Below, one piece after another: positions 1 through 16,342 of a DNA stretch of 17,500 nt. Position 1 is the first letter of the stretch. Every line of letters begins with the position of its first letter. The position numbers and the translations under genes are program-made. Below the pieces are notes generated by a model that ran no database searches, was not told where the DNA came from, and saw nothing but the letters and a program-made list of their open reading frames with translations. This DNA comes from Botryococcus braunii (taxonomy: Eukaryota > Chlorophyta > Trebouxiophyceae), in the NCBI GenBank assembly GCA_002005505.1, contig KV908344.1, positions 902,461-919,960 on the forward strand. Direction: 5' to 3'.

Positions 1-216
<216 letters not shown>

Positions 217-1795
217 GTGTTTTCTGACTACCCCACCTTATGTTTTCGGCCCCTAGATTCCGCGTTCCCGCATGCACGATTTATGGTGTGCGGTTAGGAT
301 CAGCTTCACTCTTTGTACTAAATATTGATTATTTGGTGACAGAATCTGATTTGATTTATGCTATGCATAGTCGAGGGGATGATGAAGAACGGAACGTTGG
401 CCACACAAGAACGTTTTCACATTGGTTTGTGGTGTATCATATGTCAAAATTCCCTGATTTTCGTTTTAAGTGCATGAGAACTCATTGAGAGTGGTTGCTA
501 TTATCTACACTTCGGCAGGAGTCCCAAAGCTAAGCGTGCAGACGTAAATTGGCCCACCCGCACATTTTTTGCCTGGGTATGCGGGCACCCCGCACAAAAA
601 CCGTCATTTTCACTGCCGACATACGGGTGCCACCCGCACGATTCTAGCTGAGGTATTCGTGCCACCCGAAGGGAATTCTAGGGCCCTGTCGTACCCTGCT
701 CGTTACCCTCATAGAAGTCTGGTGAATTTGTGAACACGATTTCTGGCGTTCGTGAGAGGTAGGAAGCACTAATTGAGAGAGGCCACTGCGACAGTAAGCA
801 TGACAAAAGCTGATAGCTAGTACTGGATTCTCAGATTCTGTAAAGCCGTTTTGGAACTGAACACGAGCAAATACTGACTGCCGCCTCATACCAAATACGG
901 GCCCGGGGTAGCACACGTTTTCAAACCTTCTAGAAGCCTGCAGGTTTGCAGCAGCAGGTGGCTGCAGTTATTTGCTGGCATCGCAATCAACGTGCTACCC
1001 AAAGTCTTTCCTATGGTTTCTTGACTCCCTAAATTTAGTTTGGCTGAAGCCGATAGTCTTCCGTGCTTTTGCATTTGCATTGTGATATTGCGCTAGTAGA
1101 ACCTTGCCCCAAATTTGTCCCAAAATCAGCGCTTGGGATACTGCTGGCCTTCATCCTAGCCGTGTTTGTGATATCTGTGGGACATGCTTATTGGATACAC
1201 AGCAGTACACTCTTAGGTGTATGCGTACATATGCATTTTTCTTGCGCATCTCTGCTTATAGGAACGGTAAGGCTTTTCAATTTGAATCAATAAGGGCGTG
1301 TATATCAAGCCTTGTCGTTTTGCAAACGAACGCTGTAGTGTAATACTCCTGCCAGGATTGAAGTGCTGAGTTGGGAGAGTTGCGGTTGGAAAATGAGGAG
1401 CCTGTAGGCAGCTGATGGTTGCCCAGTCATCATTCGTGAAAGCATCAGTAGCTTGTTAGATTTAGCATTTATTTTATGCGCACCGCCCATTTTTAGGGCT
1501 AGCCCGCGGGCACATGTGTGTTCACGCGAATGTACTCAGTGGATGTATAATATATCTTACGGTAAAACGGTAAACTGGGAAGCATAGCAATAGCATAGCA
1601 TAGCAATATCAGTTATGTCAATCTCGACCAAAACTTCAATCAACGATACCAGTACTCGCGTACGAAACAACAGTGGTAGGCCTATGAAACTTCTACATGT
1701 AGTACATGTATACATATACCTACATGTACCCACTTCTACAAATAGGTGTTATAACAACATTAACTCCGGAATATTTTTTTTTCGTGTACTTGCAG
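217..1795. other. No supported gene
   Basis: All reading frames here are short, overlap on both strands and show no splice-bounded coding character. Visible items are small: GC-rich CCCGCAC/GCGGGCACC motifs repeated between 550 and 670; a short AGCATAGCAAT-type tandem at about 1580-1608; and three TACATGTA words at 1694-1729 that can fold on each other. The last part (about 1742-1795) reads as the 3' end of an intron. Confidence 0.6.
1771..1795 (+). promoter_or_regulatory. Splice acceptor before the membrane-protein exon
   Basis: A T-rich tract (a run of nine Ts plus TTCGTGTACT) leads into TTGCAG ending at 1795. This is a textbook 3' splice site and puts the start of the exon at 1796, 24 bases before the ATG used for the next gene. 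The upstream exon, probably 5' untranslated, was not located. Confidence 0.6.
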
Positions 1796-1819
1796 GAAGT
1801 AGATTGTTCATAATTCAGA

Positions 1820-2407
1820 ATGGTGGAAAGCGCAAGGTCCCTCATGCGTGCGAGGCTGATCAATTCAAGTTTGGCTCCTGCTCCAGCCGCTATTCTTGCA
1901 ATTGCCGACGTCTTGCCTAGCCCTGACCGTCATGTCGGTAGCTTCTCGAAAGCTATGGAGCCACTAGTTCTTCTGGTTGTTCTATTCCTGTTGGCCATTG
2001 TCTTTCACATTTTTTCAAAACACAAAATGCACATGCACGAAAATCTCCGACAAAGTGTCTACCTCCAGCAAGTTCACATTGCATGGCACGCATCGTGCAC
2101 GCGTTGGTGGGCATATTCAGCAATATTAGCATATATTCTGGAATATTTAATAGCTTCTGGAGCAGTGATATACATATTTTATATGAAGGAGGACTTCCTC
2201 GTTTCTCCCTTCTTGTCCATGTCTTCTAACTGGGTGCTCGTTCTCAGCTTTTCTTGGACAACCGTTATCTACCTCAACAAGTGCTTCGCTGTGCGAGCCC
2301 ACATTTTGGCGACACCCAGTATGGCGCAAGCATCTATGCTTGTCACTGAGGGCTCTGAGGGTGGACAATCTTTAACAGACCGGGGTGTCCGCGTACACCA
2401 GTCTTAA
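1820..2407 (+). CDS. Unidentified three-helix membrane protein, 195 aa
   Basis: Open frame of 195 codons ending in TAA. An in-frame TAA lies 9-7 bases upstream of the ATG, within the same exon, so ATG 1820 is the likely start, with a 5' UTR intron ending at 1795. An internal Met at residue 46 (just before helix 1) is an alternative start. Residues 1-45 are mildly Ala/Pro-rich. Hydrophobic segments lie at about 48-65 (LVLLVVLFLLAIVF), 98-121 (AYSAILAYILEYLIASG) and 137-158 (NWVLVLSFSWTTVIYL). The 30-residue loop between helices 1 and 2 is rich in His, Gln and Trp, and the tail after 160 is polar (SEGGQSLTDRG). I do not recognise the family. The topology would suit a small integral membrane protein, but no catalytic motif is visible. 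Codon use is mixed and plausible. Real-gene status is inferred from the acceptor, the length and the hydrophobic pattern. Confidence 0.5.
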   Translation: MVESARSLMRARLINSSLAPAPAAILAIADVLPSPDRHVGSFSKAMEPLVLLVVLFLLAIVFHIFSKHKMHMHENLRQSVYLQQVHIAWHASCTRWWAYSAILAYILEYLIASGAVIYIFYMKEDFLVSPFLSMSSNWVLVLSFSWTTVIYLNKCFAVRAHILATPSMAQASMLVTEGSEGGQSLTDRGVRVHQS

Positions 2408-2550
2408 CCATTCAAAGGATATTGATGTACCTTAGGGTCTCCCTTGCTTCGAGAAGCTGATTAACACCAGTGGCTTTTTTTCATAAACATGTGATCAGAA
2501 GTGGCCAATTATCGAAATGGAAATGGAATCAAACAATGACCGATAAAGGT

Positions 2551-2764
2551 AAAGTTTTAACCGACATAGAAAGTACATTTTCTGGACAGGTGACCATCTT
2601 TCAAAATAAATGCGAAATTTCGCATCATTCTTGAAAGATGGTCCACTTACGTGACTCACCTGTCCAGAGACTGTACAGGTCCGTGAAACTTTCCACATTC
2701 CTTATATTCATATAAAAATCGGTTGAAAAGTTTTAACCGACATTGCAAGTACAGTTTCTGGACA
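2551..2764. repeat. 38-bp direct repeats flanking a large hairpin
   Basis: Near-identical 38-bp segments at 2551-2588 and 2727-2764 share AAAGTTTTAACCGACAT and end in CTGGACA. Between and overlapping them is an inverted repeat: CTGGACAGGTGA CCATCTTTCAA (2582-2604) pairs with TTGAAAGATGG (2631-2641) and TCACCTGTCCAG (2656-2667). Its tip is the perfect 16-bp palindrome ATGCGAAATTTCGCAT (2610-2625). It looks like a small non-autonomous foldback element or its remnant. Confidence 0.85.
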
Positions 2765-2767
2765 CAT

Positions 2768-3067
2768 TTTATGTTGCATAATGCATTTTAATTGCATCTA
2801 AAACTGGTACAGACCACTTCATACGTTGTGATCAGTACTATATTATTTAAAGATAATATCGATACCGGACTGGCATGCGACAGTATATATAGACAGGGTG
2901 CAAATGTGCATGTGCGCATGTGTCTTCATAGGTGGCAACCTTCACGTGCAATGTCGCGGCATTATCGCCGCCCTATTAATTGGTCGCCGCCCTATATGGG
3001 GCAGCGGAAAGTTCATAGGGTGCTTTGTGTGATAAAAAATCGTAGGACGTCCAATTGTACTACTACT
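2768..3067. other. No supported gene
   Basis: One plus-strand frame (2792-3085) is open, but it has no coding character and runs into the hairpin at 3068. A duplicated CGCCGCCCTAT word sits at about 2967-2993. Confidence 0.5.
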
Positions 3068-3132
3068 ACAACAGGCCCTTTATAGGCCCAATTGAAATAT
3101 ATGTACAATTGGGCCTATAAAGGGCCTGTTGT
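3068..3132. repeat. Perfect 27-bp-arm hairpin
   Basis: Arm 3068-3094 starts ACAACAGGCCCTTTATAGGC and is the exact reverse complement of 3106-3132; the loop is 11 bases (3095-3105). No poly-T run follows, so it is not a simple terminator. It could be a tiny MITE or a small-RNA precursor. Confidence 0.93.
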
Positions 3133-3388
3133 GTATTATGAGCCGTACCTACGTATCTGCTGGTGTGCTGGATTCCGGAACGCAAATATTCTTAGCCCAA
3201 AAATATATGAATACTCATGTAGCTCTGGTAAACCAATTGTCGACGAATTTGCACAAAAGTAAGGAGTTCAGGCCATGGCACGAAAACTCTTGTGATCATT
3301 GAACATGCTTCATTGTAGCTCCCAGGAATTATAATACTAGAAAGGGCATACTAGGATAATTAGTGTATGACCCACCAGTGCAACACGT

Positions 3389-3414
3389 ATTATTGTATTA
3401 TAGAATACAATAAT
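3389..3414. repeat. 11-bp-arm hairpin
   Basis: ATTATTGTATT (3389-3399) and AATACAATAAT (3404-3414) pair perfectly around a 4-base loop. Confidence 0.85.
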
Positions 3415-3423
3415 AAGTTAATT

Positions 3424-3493
3424 TTCAGAAAACCTGCCCATGTATTCAATTATAAATATCTGTATTTTGGGATACATGTGCAGGTTTTCTGAA
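3424..3493. repeat. 22-bp inverted repeat, 26-base spacer
   Basis: TTCAGAAAACCTGCCCATGT (first 20 bases of arm 3424-3445) pairs with 3472-3493 with a single mismatch. The AT-rich spacer is 3446-3471. The arrangement resembles the terminal repeats of a very small element. Confidence 0.88.
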
Positions 3494-3523
3494 TAGTACC
3501 TTGCTGAACTAAGAAGGAGATTC

Positions 3524-3571
3524 CATCAAGTGTACATGGACACTTGATGAAGAACACATAGTTATGTGTTC
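3524..3571. repeat. Two adjacent short hairpins
   Basis: CATCAAGTGT (3524-3533) pairs with ACACTTGATG (3540-3549) around a 6-base loop. Three bases later GAACACATA (3552-3560) pairs with TATGTGTTC (3563-3571) around a 2-base loop. Both are perfect. Confidence 0.85.
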
Positions 3572-3753
3572 ATGCACAACTTACAGCGCCGTGTGTCTTT
3601 TCCCTCTCTTCCTCAGACTCATGACATTGAAATCAGTGCCATTGAAAAGCAAGTTTGTGCCTCCTGTGATTCCTCATTAATGTGTATATGTACTAGGAAA
3701 CAGTGGATGATATGAAGATGATAACTTCATTCACCCCACGTAGGTTGTTAAGA

Positions 3754-3773
3754 GTTTACATCCGGATGTAAAC
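3754..3773. repeat. Perfect 20-bp palindrome
   Basis: GTTTACATCCGGATGTAAAC is its own reverse complement. Smaller imperfect hairpins follow, such as ACAGAT...ATCTGT near 3839-3859. Confidence 0.88.
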
Positions 3774-3859
3774 TTTTCTCTGGATCCAGGACACATGATG
3801 TGGCCATGGAGTACATGTATTCCATTATGTATCTCTCTACAGATCTGATGGACATCTGT

Positions 3860-4308
3860 ATATGTGTGTTGGTGAACAGAACGGACTCTTAATGATGTGA
3901 CCTTGATGCATACACAGTGGGAAGACTTGCTGGGAGTTTGAAACGATGTTTTAAGATAACAATCAGTGTTGCTTAGTCAATTGATCAAGTGGGTTAGAGA
4001 TCACCGGAACAAAGCAACGGTAAAGTTGCTAATGTACGATAAATCCTTCAATCATGTACTTGTTTTCAATAGAAAGTGATATCACGCATTGACGTTGGTT
4101 GAAATATGAAGTATAAACACGCAGACAATTGTAATGGGGTACGCCCTCCGCGAAACTCGGGTGGTCTTGATTAAGGATCTCACAACATGGCGCCGCTTGA
4201 AACTTTGCTTGAAGTTCATTCATGTTTTTGATGTATCGAAACAATGCATGTTCTCTTGCAAGTTGGGTCAAAAGTTTGAGACTTAAAAATGCTACTAATA
4301 TGTTAATA
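3860..4308. other. No supported gene
   Basis: AT-leaning sequence with no recognisable coding frame. The minus-strand frame that starts inside the foldback element and runs down to 4029 is a chance extension of repeat sequence. Confidence 0.55.
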
Positions 4309-4313
4309 AGGAC
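4309..4313. repeat. Left target-site duplication AGGAC
   Basis: AGGAC directly abuts the TGTTAGG end of the foldback element and is repeated immediately after its CCTAACA end (5176-5180). Confidence 0.7.
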
Positions 4314-5175
4314 TGTTAGGTTATGGGCATTCGGCATCACCTGTAAGCAAGCAGACAGGTCGTAAGTTCGTGCCACTCCAGCTACCGTCCTTGACGACTG
4401 TGTGCTCTTTAGACACATGCAACTGCATGAACAAGACTGGCATCCTTATGTGCCCAGTATCTTTCCAAACCAGTTCCGTTACATGTTGATCTGTCAATGA
4501 GCATCTACACACGGATAAGCTCCTGACGGCTGAAAGCAAGTACCTTCCTATACTCAATCAAGACTCCGTCCCTTAGCTGTTTGGGAGACTTGATTGTCCA
4601 CTAAGATGGTTCACTTACAAACAAGCAATCAAACATGAACACATTACCAATACACACCCTGCGATCACCGCATAGTGGAGCAACTGGTTTGGAAAGATAC
4701 TGGGCACATAAGGATGCCAGTCTTGTTCATGCAGTTGCATGTGTCTAAAGAGCAGACAGTCGTCAAGGACTGTAGCTGGAGAGGCACGAACTTACGACCT
4801 GTCTGCTTGCTTACAGGTGCGGTGACGCAGGGTGTGTATTGGTAATGTGTTCATGTTTGATTGCTTGTTTGTAAGTGAACCATCTTAGTGGACAATCAAG
4901 TCTCCCAAACAGCTAAGGGACGGAGTCTTGATTGAGTATAGGAAGGTACTTGCTTTCAGCCGTCAGGAGCTTATCCGTGTGTAGATGCTCATTGACAGAT
5001 CAACATGTAACGGAACTGGTTTGGAAAGATACTGGGCACATAAGGATGCCAGTCTTGTTCATGCAGTTGCATGTGTCTAAAGAGCACACAGTCGTCAAGG
5101 ACGGTAGCTGGAGTGGCACGAACTTACGACCTGTCTGCTTGCTTACAGGTGATGCCGAATGCCCATAACCTAACA
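4314..5175. mobile_element. Foldback (long inverted-repeat) transposable element, 862 bp
   Basis: Arms 4314-4672 and 4818-5175 are reverse complements with only a one-base indel near the inner ends; in the stretches I compared I found no mismatch. Outer ends read TGTTAGG...CCTAACA and are flanked by AGGAC duplications, so it inserted as one unit. The 145-bp spacer (4673-4817) contains a third copy of arm sequence: about 4681-4819 matches about 5014-5152 in direct orientation with roughly three to four mismatches. Each arm encodes the same chance 78-codon frame, which I do not consider a gene. TGT...ACA ends with a 5-bp duplication are what retroviral-type integrases make (LTR elements and the Gypsy-integrase-related Ginger DNA transposons). 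That assignment is inference, since no transposase is present. Confidence 0.8.
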
Positions 5176-5180
5176 AGGAC
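5176..5180. repeat. Right target-site duplication AGGAC
   Basis: Second copy of the 5-bp duplication, directly after the CCTAACA end at 5175. Confidence 0.7.
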
Positions 5181-5690
5181 CGTTACTACCTTATTCGGGC
5201 CGTTACTTGTTGCCAATTGGGTCGAATTTCAACGTATACGCGAGCACCTGGGCCGAAGATATACCCCCAACACCATTCATTTAACTTCAGGAGCAAGTGT
5301 CCTACAACGTTGGTTGGTACCGCCATGATGAGAGTACTTCCGTGTACAAGCGTACCGCATAAGGTACTGCCATTCGTGTTTCATTTCAAGCTGAGCAGAT
5401 GACCCAAAGTGGAGGTCTCAGTACCCTCTATCATGTTGGAGATGCAGGTGAGAAATAGACTGAGAGCAAAGATAAGAGCGCGCAATTGAATTATGCACAG
5501 AGGCCAATTGCCTTTCCAAAGGCATGAAAACGTGCAGCATGCTAGTGGCCACAGGGATGTGAGGGAACTGTAGAGGGAAAGGCACAGCCTAACAGAGGGA
5601 AAAACACGTGGAAGAAGGACTAAGCAGCATAGAAGTGATTCATGAATACTCAAGACGTGAACGATAGGCACAGACCTTACCAATGGCAGA
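5181..5690. other. No supported gene
   Basis: Mixed-composition sequence that becomes purine-rich on the plus strand after 5400. Minus-strand open frames here are Leu/Ser/Cys-rich translations of pyrimidine-rich DNA without splice signals. Confidence 0.5.
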
Positions 5691-5754
5691 AATGTTATAG
5701 AATGCAGAAAACTGGGACAGAAGGAGACGAAAGCGAGTTATGAACGTACATGAC

Positions 5755-6008
5755 TGGATCTAAACATGGGCACTGTGACAGAGGCAAATAAGATAGGACA
5801 AAAGGAAATGAAGTGGAGGCGTGAAGAAGAGGGCCAGAATGTAAAGATAGGCAAGGAATGTGGAAGATCCACAAAAATGGGACAAAACTAAAAGGACATG
5901 TGATGGAGAGGAGCAGAACATAAAGAGAGGCAAGATATGTGACAAACGCACAGAAGTTGGGACGGAAAGAGATGGAGAGGTGGAGAAGAAGAGCAGAACC
6001 TAAAGGGA
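5755..6008. repeat. Degenerate purine-rich tandem repeat, period about 80 bp
   Basis: The motif CAGAAYNTAAAGRNAGRCAA recurs at 5835, 5914 and 5994 (spacing 79 and 80), each preceded by GGAGARGAAG-type sequence and linked by ACAGAAGTTGGGAC-like stretches. Earlier, weaker units reach back to about 5755. The plus strand is strongly purine-biased. Confidence 0.7.
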
Positions 6009-6028
6009 GACAAATGCTTCTGGGCATA

Positions 6029-6275
6029 CTGCTGCGCCTTCACAGAGGGCGTTTTGACTGGAGACCAACCCTCCTCAAAAACCCATCATCCCATGCATTA
6101 ATGTTCTGCTCCACTCCTGCTGCGACTTCACAGAGGGCGTTTTGACTGGAGACCAACCCTCCTCTAAAACCCATCATCCCATGCATTAATGTTCTGCTCC
6201 TCTCCTGCTGCGACTTCACAGAGGGCGTTTTGACTGGGGACAAACCCTCCTCAAAAGCCCATCATCCCATGCATT
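6029..6275. repeat. 88-bp tandem repeat, 2.8 copies
   Basis: The words CACAGAGGGCGTTTTGACTG and CCCATCATCCCATGCATT recur at exactly 88-bp spacing (CACAGAGGG at 6041, 6129 and 6217). Copies differ by only a few bases, so the array is young. 88 is not a multiple of three, and open frames across it are not conserved. Confidence 0.93.
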
Positions 6276-6359
6276 GTTTGGCTGAGCCCTTGATGGCATA
6301 GAACGCCAGGGTTGTGCTTCAAAAGGCAACCCACGGCCGCCGTACTTATGTCGGACCGT

Positions 6360-6558
6360 AAATTTAAATTGCATAAGGTCACGTTTAAATTTAATTGCAC
6401 ACTGACACTTATGCACACGCATGCCAGATTGGAAAGTGGATGTTCTTGAAATGGGGCACACAGGCCGATACGGCGTAGATGCCGTGTGATCTAATGGCAT
6501 GTATGTGCCACATCTGCCAGTGTGCATAAGGTCACATTTAAATTTAAGAATATTAAAG
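6360..6558. repeat. Direct and inverted repeat cluster (foldback remnant)
   Basis: GCATAAGGTCAC followed by TTTAAATTTA-type sequence occurs at 6371-6393 and 6524-6546 with one mismatch. Between them GGAAAGTGGATGTTCTT (about 6430-6446) pairs with AAGAATATCCACTTTGC (about 6556-6572), and GGCACACAGGCC/GCCATGTATGTGCC-type words fold on each other. No gene overlaps. Confidence 0.6.
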
Positions 6559-6572
6559 AATATCCACTTTGC

Positions 6573-7630
6573 AATCATGCGCATTGCAATGTGGAGGCCT
6601 CGAGGCCTCAAACTAACCACGTGACCCCGTGATTAAATGTACGACCACTCCTGCCACCCCTTCCAACCCGCTCGAGCGCCGTCATTTCTCCGCAGTTACA
6701 GGATATGCAGGTTGATCCGGATTGAAGAGAAATCTGGGACGGCTCTTCTGCTGTAGCTGCCACTGTGCCATTTTGAAGTCGGCTTTCGTGCTTGCACTGG
6801 CACACTTGCATTTGCATGCCAGTTGCAAGCACGACGTCATGATCATGCATGCTGCTTCTCATGCATATGTCACCTTAATTAGATTATGCTTCCAGAAGTC
6901 GAGCCCTCGAGAAAGATCTCTTCTAGTGTTCTACCTACGGGGAAATGCCCTTGGCCCCAACTGGCCATATGATACCTCCCATGTGCTGTATGCCAGGGAC
7001 CCCTGAGGATGCAGTCGCGGTTGTCTGAGATAATTCTTACACGTTGTCATTCCAAAAAGCAGAAAGGCGCCGACATTGGTGTGCCCATAGCCCATAGAAC
7101 AACCTGAGGGCCGGCACCCTAGACCTGGGATTCCAGCAGGCAAACATCATTTGTCGGGCCTGCATGCACGTGCACATGTACCGCCATTCCTTCACCGCGG
7201 TACATACACGTGTGTCCCGCCATGCCTTCACGTACGTGAACTTACAAACTGCCTGGTGAATGAATCAGGCGCGTGCACACCTCTAGAACAAGCACAGGTG
7301 CACACAAAATCGCCCATAATACTTTGATTTCCTCTTCGAACTCCTTCGTAGATAGGAGACTCCTCTGCCAGACGCAGCCCGAATACAGCCATAGACTTAT
7401 CTCGGTACTGGATCCATCCATGTGGACCATGTGCCATAAACTTTCGGCGACAAAGATGCCATCTGCCGAGGAATGTTATTGCCAATCATGTCATACATCG
7501 TGGAAATTCGCCAATGGGCGCCACTACTACGTACATAACACTGGGGTCTAATTGTATATTTAGATACTGTCCGGACATTATAATATCTGTACGCATATAC
7601 GTTGCATTGTCATTATTTATAACTAATGAA
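6573..7630. other. No supported gene
   Basis: Frames open on both strands at 7228-7551 overlap each other and none carries recognisable motifs or convincing splice sites. CATGCATGC/GCATGCACGTGC words are frequent. A CGCCATKCCTTCAC word is duplicated at about 7180 and 7217. Confidence 0.5.
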
Positions 7631-7675
7631 GTTTGGTAATGCAAGTAATTACTTGCATATGTACGGACCAAACCT
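7631..7675. repeat. Nested palindrome hairpin
   Basis: The core ATGCAAGTAATTACTTGCAT (7639-7658) is a perfect 20-bp palindrome. Outside it GTTTGGT (7631-7637) pairs with ACCAAAC (7669-7675), extending the possible stem. Confidence 0.8.
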
Positions 7676-7991
7676 TGTTAACAGGAACCGTGACCCAGTG
7701 GCGGCGCACTGTAGTTCAGATCTTCAAATCCAGTCTCCAGCCACACGCTCACACTCAGTTCTGCTACGTGTGTTGCGTCCATGGGGGTTATTCCCTGGCT
7801 GCGACTTCTGTACATATACAGTACTAGTAGTTTACGTAATCTATCGAATAGCTCCCTGAAATAACTTCTTGGCCTAAAAGCTGTGCATAAACCCCACCCT
7901 GTCCTCACCAAAGCCTCAGCAGCTCTGCCACCTACCTCAAGAGGCAGCTATGACACAGTCTAGTGAATTAAGATTCAGGTCTTCCAGTCTT
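7676..7991. other. No supported gene
   Basis: Short overlapping frames on both strands only. Nothing resembles a splice-bounded exon. Confidence 0.5.
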
Positions 7992-8015
7992 ACTAATTAG
8001 TAATTACTAATTAGT
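7992..8015. repeat. Perfect 24-bp AT-rich palindrome
   Basis: The segment begins ACTAATTAGTAA and its second half is the exact reverse complement. It is another member of the palindromes scattered through the left half of the window. Confidence 0.88.
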
Positions 8016-8676
8016 TCATAAACGTTTAGTCTCGCGTAACGTCAATGGTCTGAGCTGTATATCACATATGGCCCTGCTGATACGTTTACTGTCTTACTTT
8101 GCGTCCTGCTACCTCAATCTTTCTTCTTGTCTTCAGTGATATGGCCCTCCATTGGCCCTAATACAACATTTCTTACTTTTTGTCTCACACGGTGTTACTT
8201 TGGCCGTACGACCTAGCTAGGGTGTTACTTCAAAACCACAATTTAAGAAACACGACGAAGTCGTACCGAGACGCCCTCAGACGTGGTCTCAACCTTCTTC
8301 GTACCAATCCCGGTCTGGCGGTCGTTACCAATATGACGCTGCAAGTTCACGTCGAACAATTGGGGATATCTTACAACGTCCCAAGTTGTGAGACCAAACC
8401 AGAAGCCTGCGCGCATTGAGGTATCGCTGACTATACGGCACAGACTTCTAGAACATCTATATTGATATCCTTTTGTTGATCTCAGAGATCTATTTTGGTC
8501 TCAGAACGTTCTGAACTGGTCCAACACCTGGCAACGAACAAATGGTGATCAGACGTCTACTCTAGGCTTTGACCCTAGGTGCTACATAGTAAAATATGGG
8601 TGCTATACAGTTATATAGTAAAATTGGCTTCTACTAGCGCTACTGCGTGTTTCCATGCTGGCAGTGCGTCTAGGGA
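8016..8676. other. 3' flank of the minus-strand split gene; no other gene seen
   Basis: The 79-codon plus frame at 8180-8419 has no start context or motif I trust. The word GGTGTTACTT is duplicated near 8192 and 8220. TGTAA on the minus strand (8371-8375), a poly(A) signal in many green algae, lies about 300 bases past the stop of the split gene; it may be chance. Confidence 0.4.
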
Positions 8677-15376
<6,700 letters not shown>

Positions 15377-15719
15377 CTGCAAACTGTCTGGTTTTCCTCA
15401 CAATGAGCGTGCAATGAATAAGCACTTCGGAAACCCCCTCGGAAACCATTTCACGGTCACTCAAAATAATTTGTCAAGTAGCATCCTTAGCGGGATCTTA
15501 TGGATGGGAAACAGACTAAAAAGTCAGATGAGTTGGGGCCTACGACGAGTAGGGACCGAGAATTGCAATTCACTGCACAAGATAGCTGTCGCATGTTTCT
15601 TGTTCACCGCGAAGTGCAACACAGCTTTTAGATCGACAAGAATACCGACTCCCACGGGGAGCAAGATCGCACCTACACCAGATCGCTTATCCTTCCGTCG
15701 CCGGCCGTGAACGTTAGAT

Positions 15720-16120
15720 CTGCAGTGATGGGACGTCTGCGATTTATTGATAGCCATGGATGGTTCTTCATTAGCACTGGCTTGCAAGGAAAGAAGAGCA
15801 AAATCTAGCTCTACACGCAGCCGAGCGGTCCAAGATTAAGAAAAAGTGTGGGTATTCGTATAGGCACCTCCACGCAAGGACAGGTCTTTGGCAAGATCTT
15901 GGGCAGTCGCAACTTGGCCACTAGTTAAAGACTCAATCGAGGGTGTATACGTATCAGGTGAGTAGGTATATCAGTGATGCATTAAGATATGTGCATGAAA
16001 GGGGTGTTAGTCACAGCCACTTAATGTGACTGTGAAGTACAAGTGGGCGCAACTCGTTAGTGTGCCGTTACTAGCGTTGACGATCGACTTAAATGCAAGG
16101 ATCGTGGTCGACCTCGTCAG
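15720..16120. other. No supported gene; ends in a possible splice acceptor
   Basis: No convincing exon on either strand. The last bases read CCTCGTCAG (16112-16120), a possible acceptor. It coincides with the point where similarity between copies 1 and 2 of the following repeat family begins. Confidence 0.45.
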
Positions 16121-16221
16121 ACATCAGATGTGGAAGAAATCACGTTCACGTCTCCGAGCTTGAATGTGTTTGACCAGCGTTCTGTGCTTACGAGTAAAGC
16201 CTGCTTTGTGGAAGAACCCTG

Positions 16222-16342
16222 GTGAGATCACGATCTGCCACAGTAACGGTTGCAGCCCGATGACTGCGATCGCAGGGTTTAAATGCCTTCGTTGTTGTTT
16301 GACATGATGGTATATGTGATGACTAAGGTGTTGCTTGAACAG
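16222..16342 (+). other. Intron 1 of copy 1
   Basis: Starts GTGAGATC, ends CTTGAACAG. Removing it gives a 26-base join window equal in length to copy 2, with three substitutions. Confidence 0.65.

Noticed and set aside
2551..3860. The hairpin cluster as a CRISPR array or integron-type repeat set
   Set aside because: The hairpins are unrelated to each other, spacers are irregular, and the window is clearly eukaryotic.
4321..5168. Identical 78-codon frames in both arms of the foldback element, as a conserved gene pair
   Set aside because: Identity follows from the near-perfect inverted repeat itself. There is no motif, and the spacer copy of the same sequence has changes that ignore codon positions.
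5381..6027. Leu/Ser-rich minus frames as membrane proteins
   Set aside because: Composition follows directly from a purine-rich plus strand and a degenerate 80-bp tandem repeat.
15678..15719. Candidate upstream exon DLTFTAGDGRISDL on the minus strand
   Set aside because: The acceptor is good, but the donor (GTGTAG) is poor and the entry phase cannot be tested without more upstream exons.
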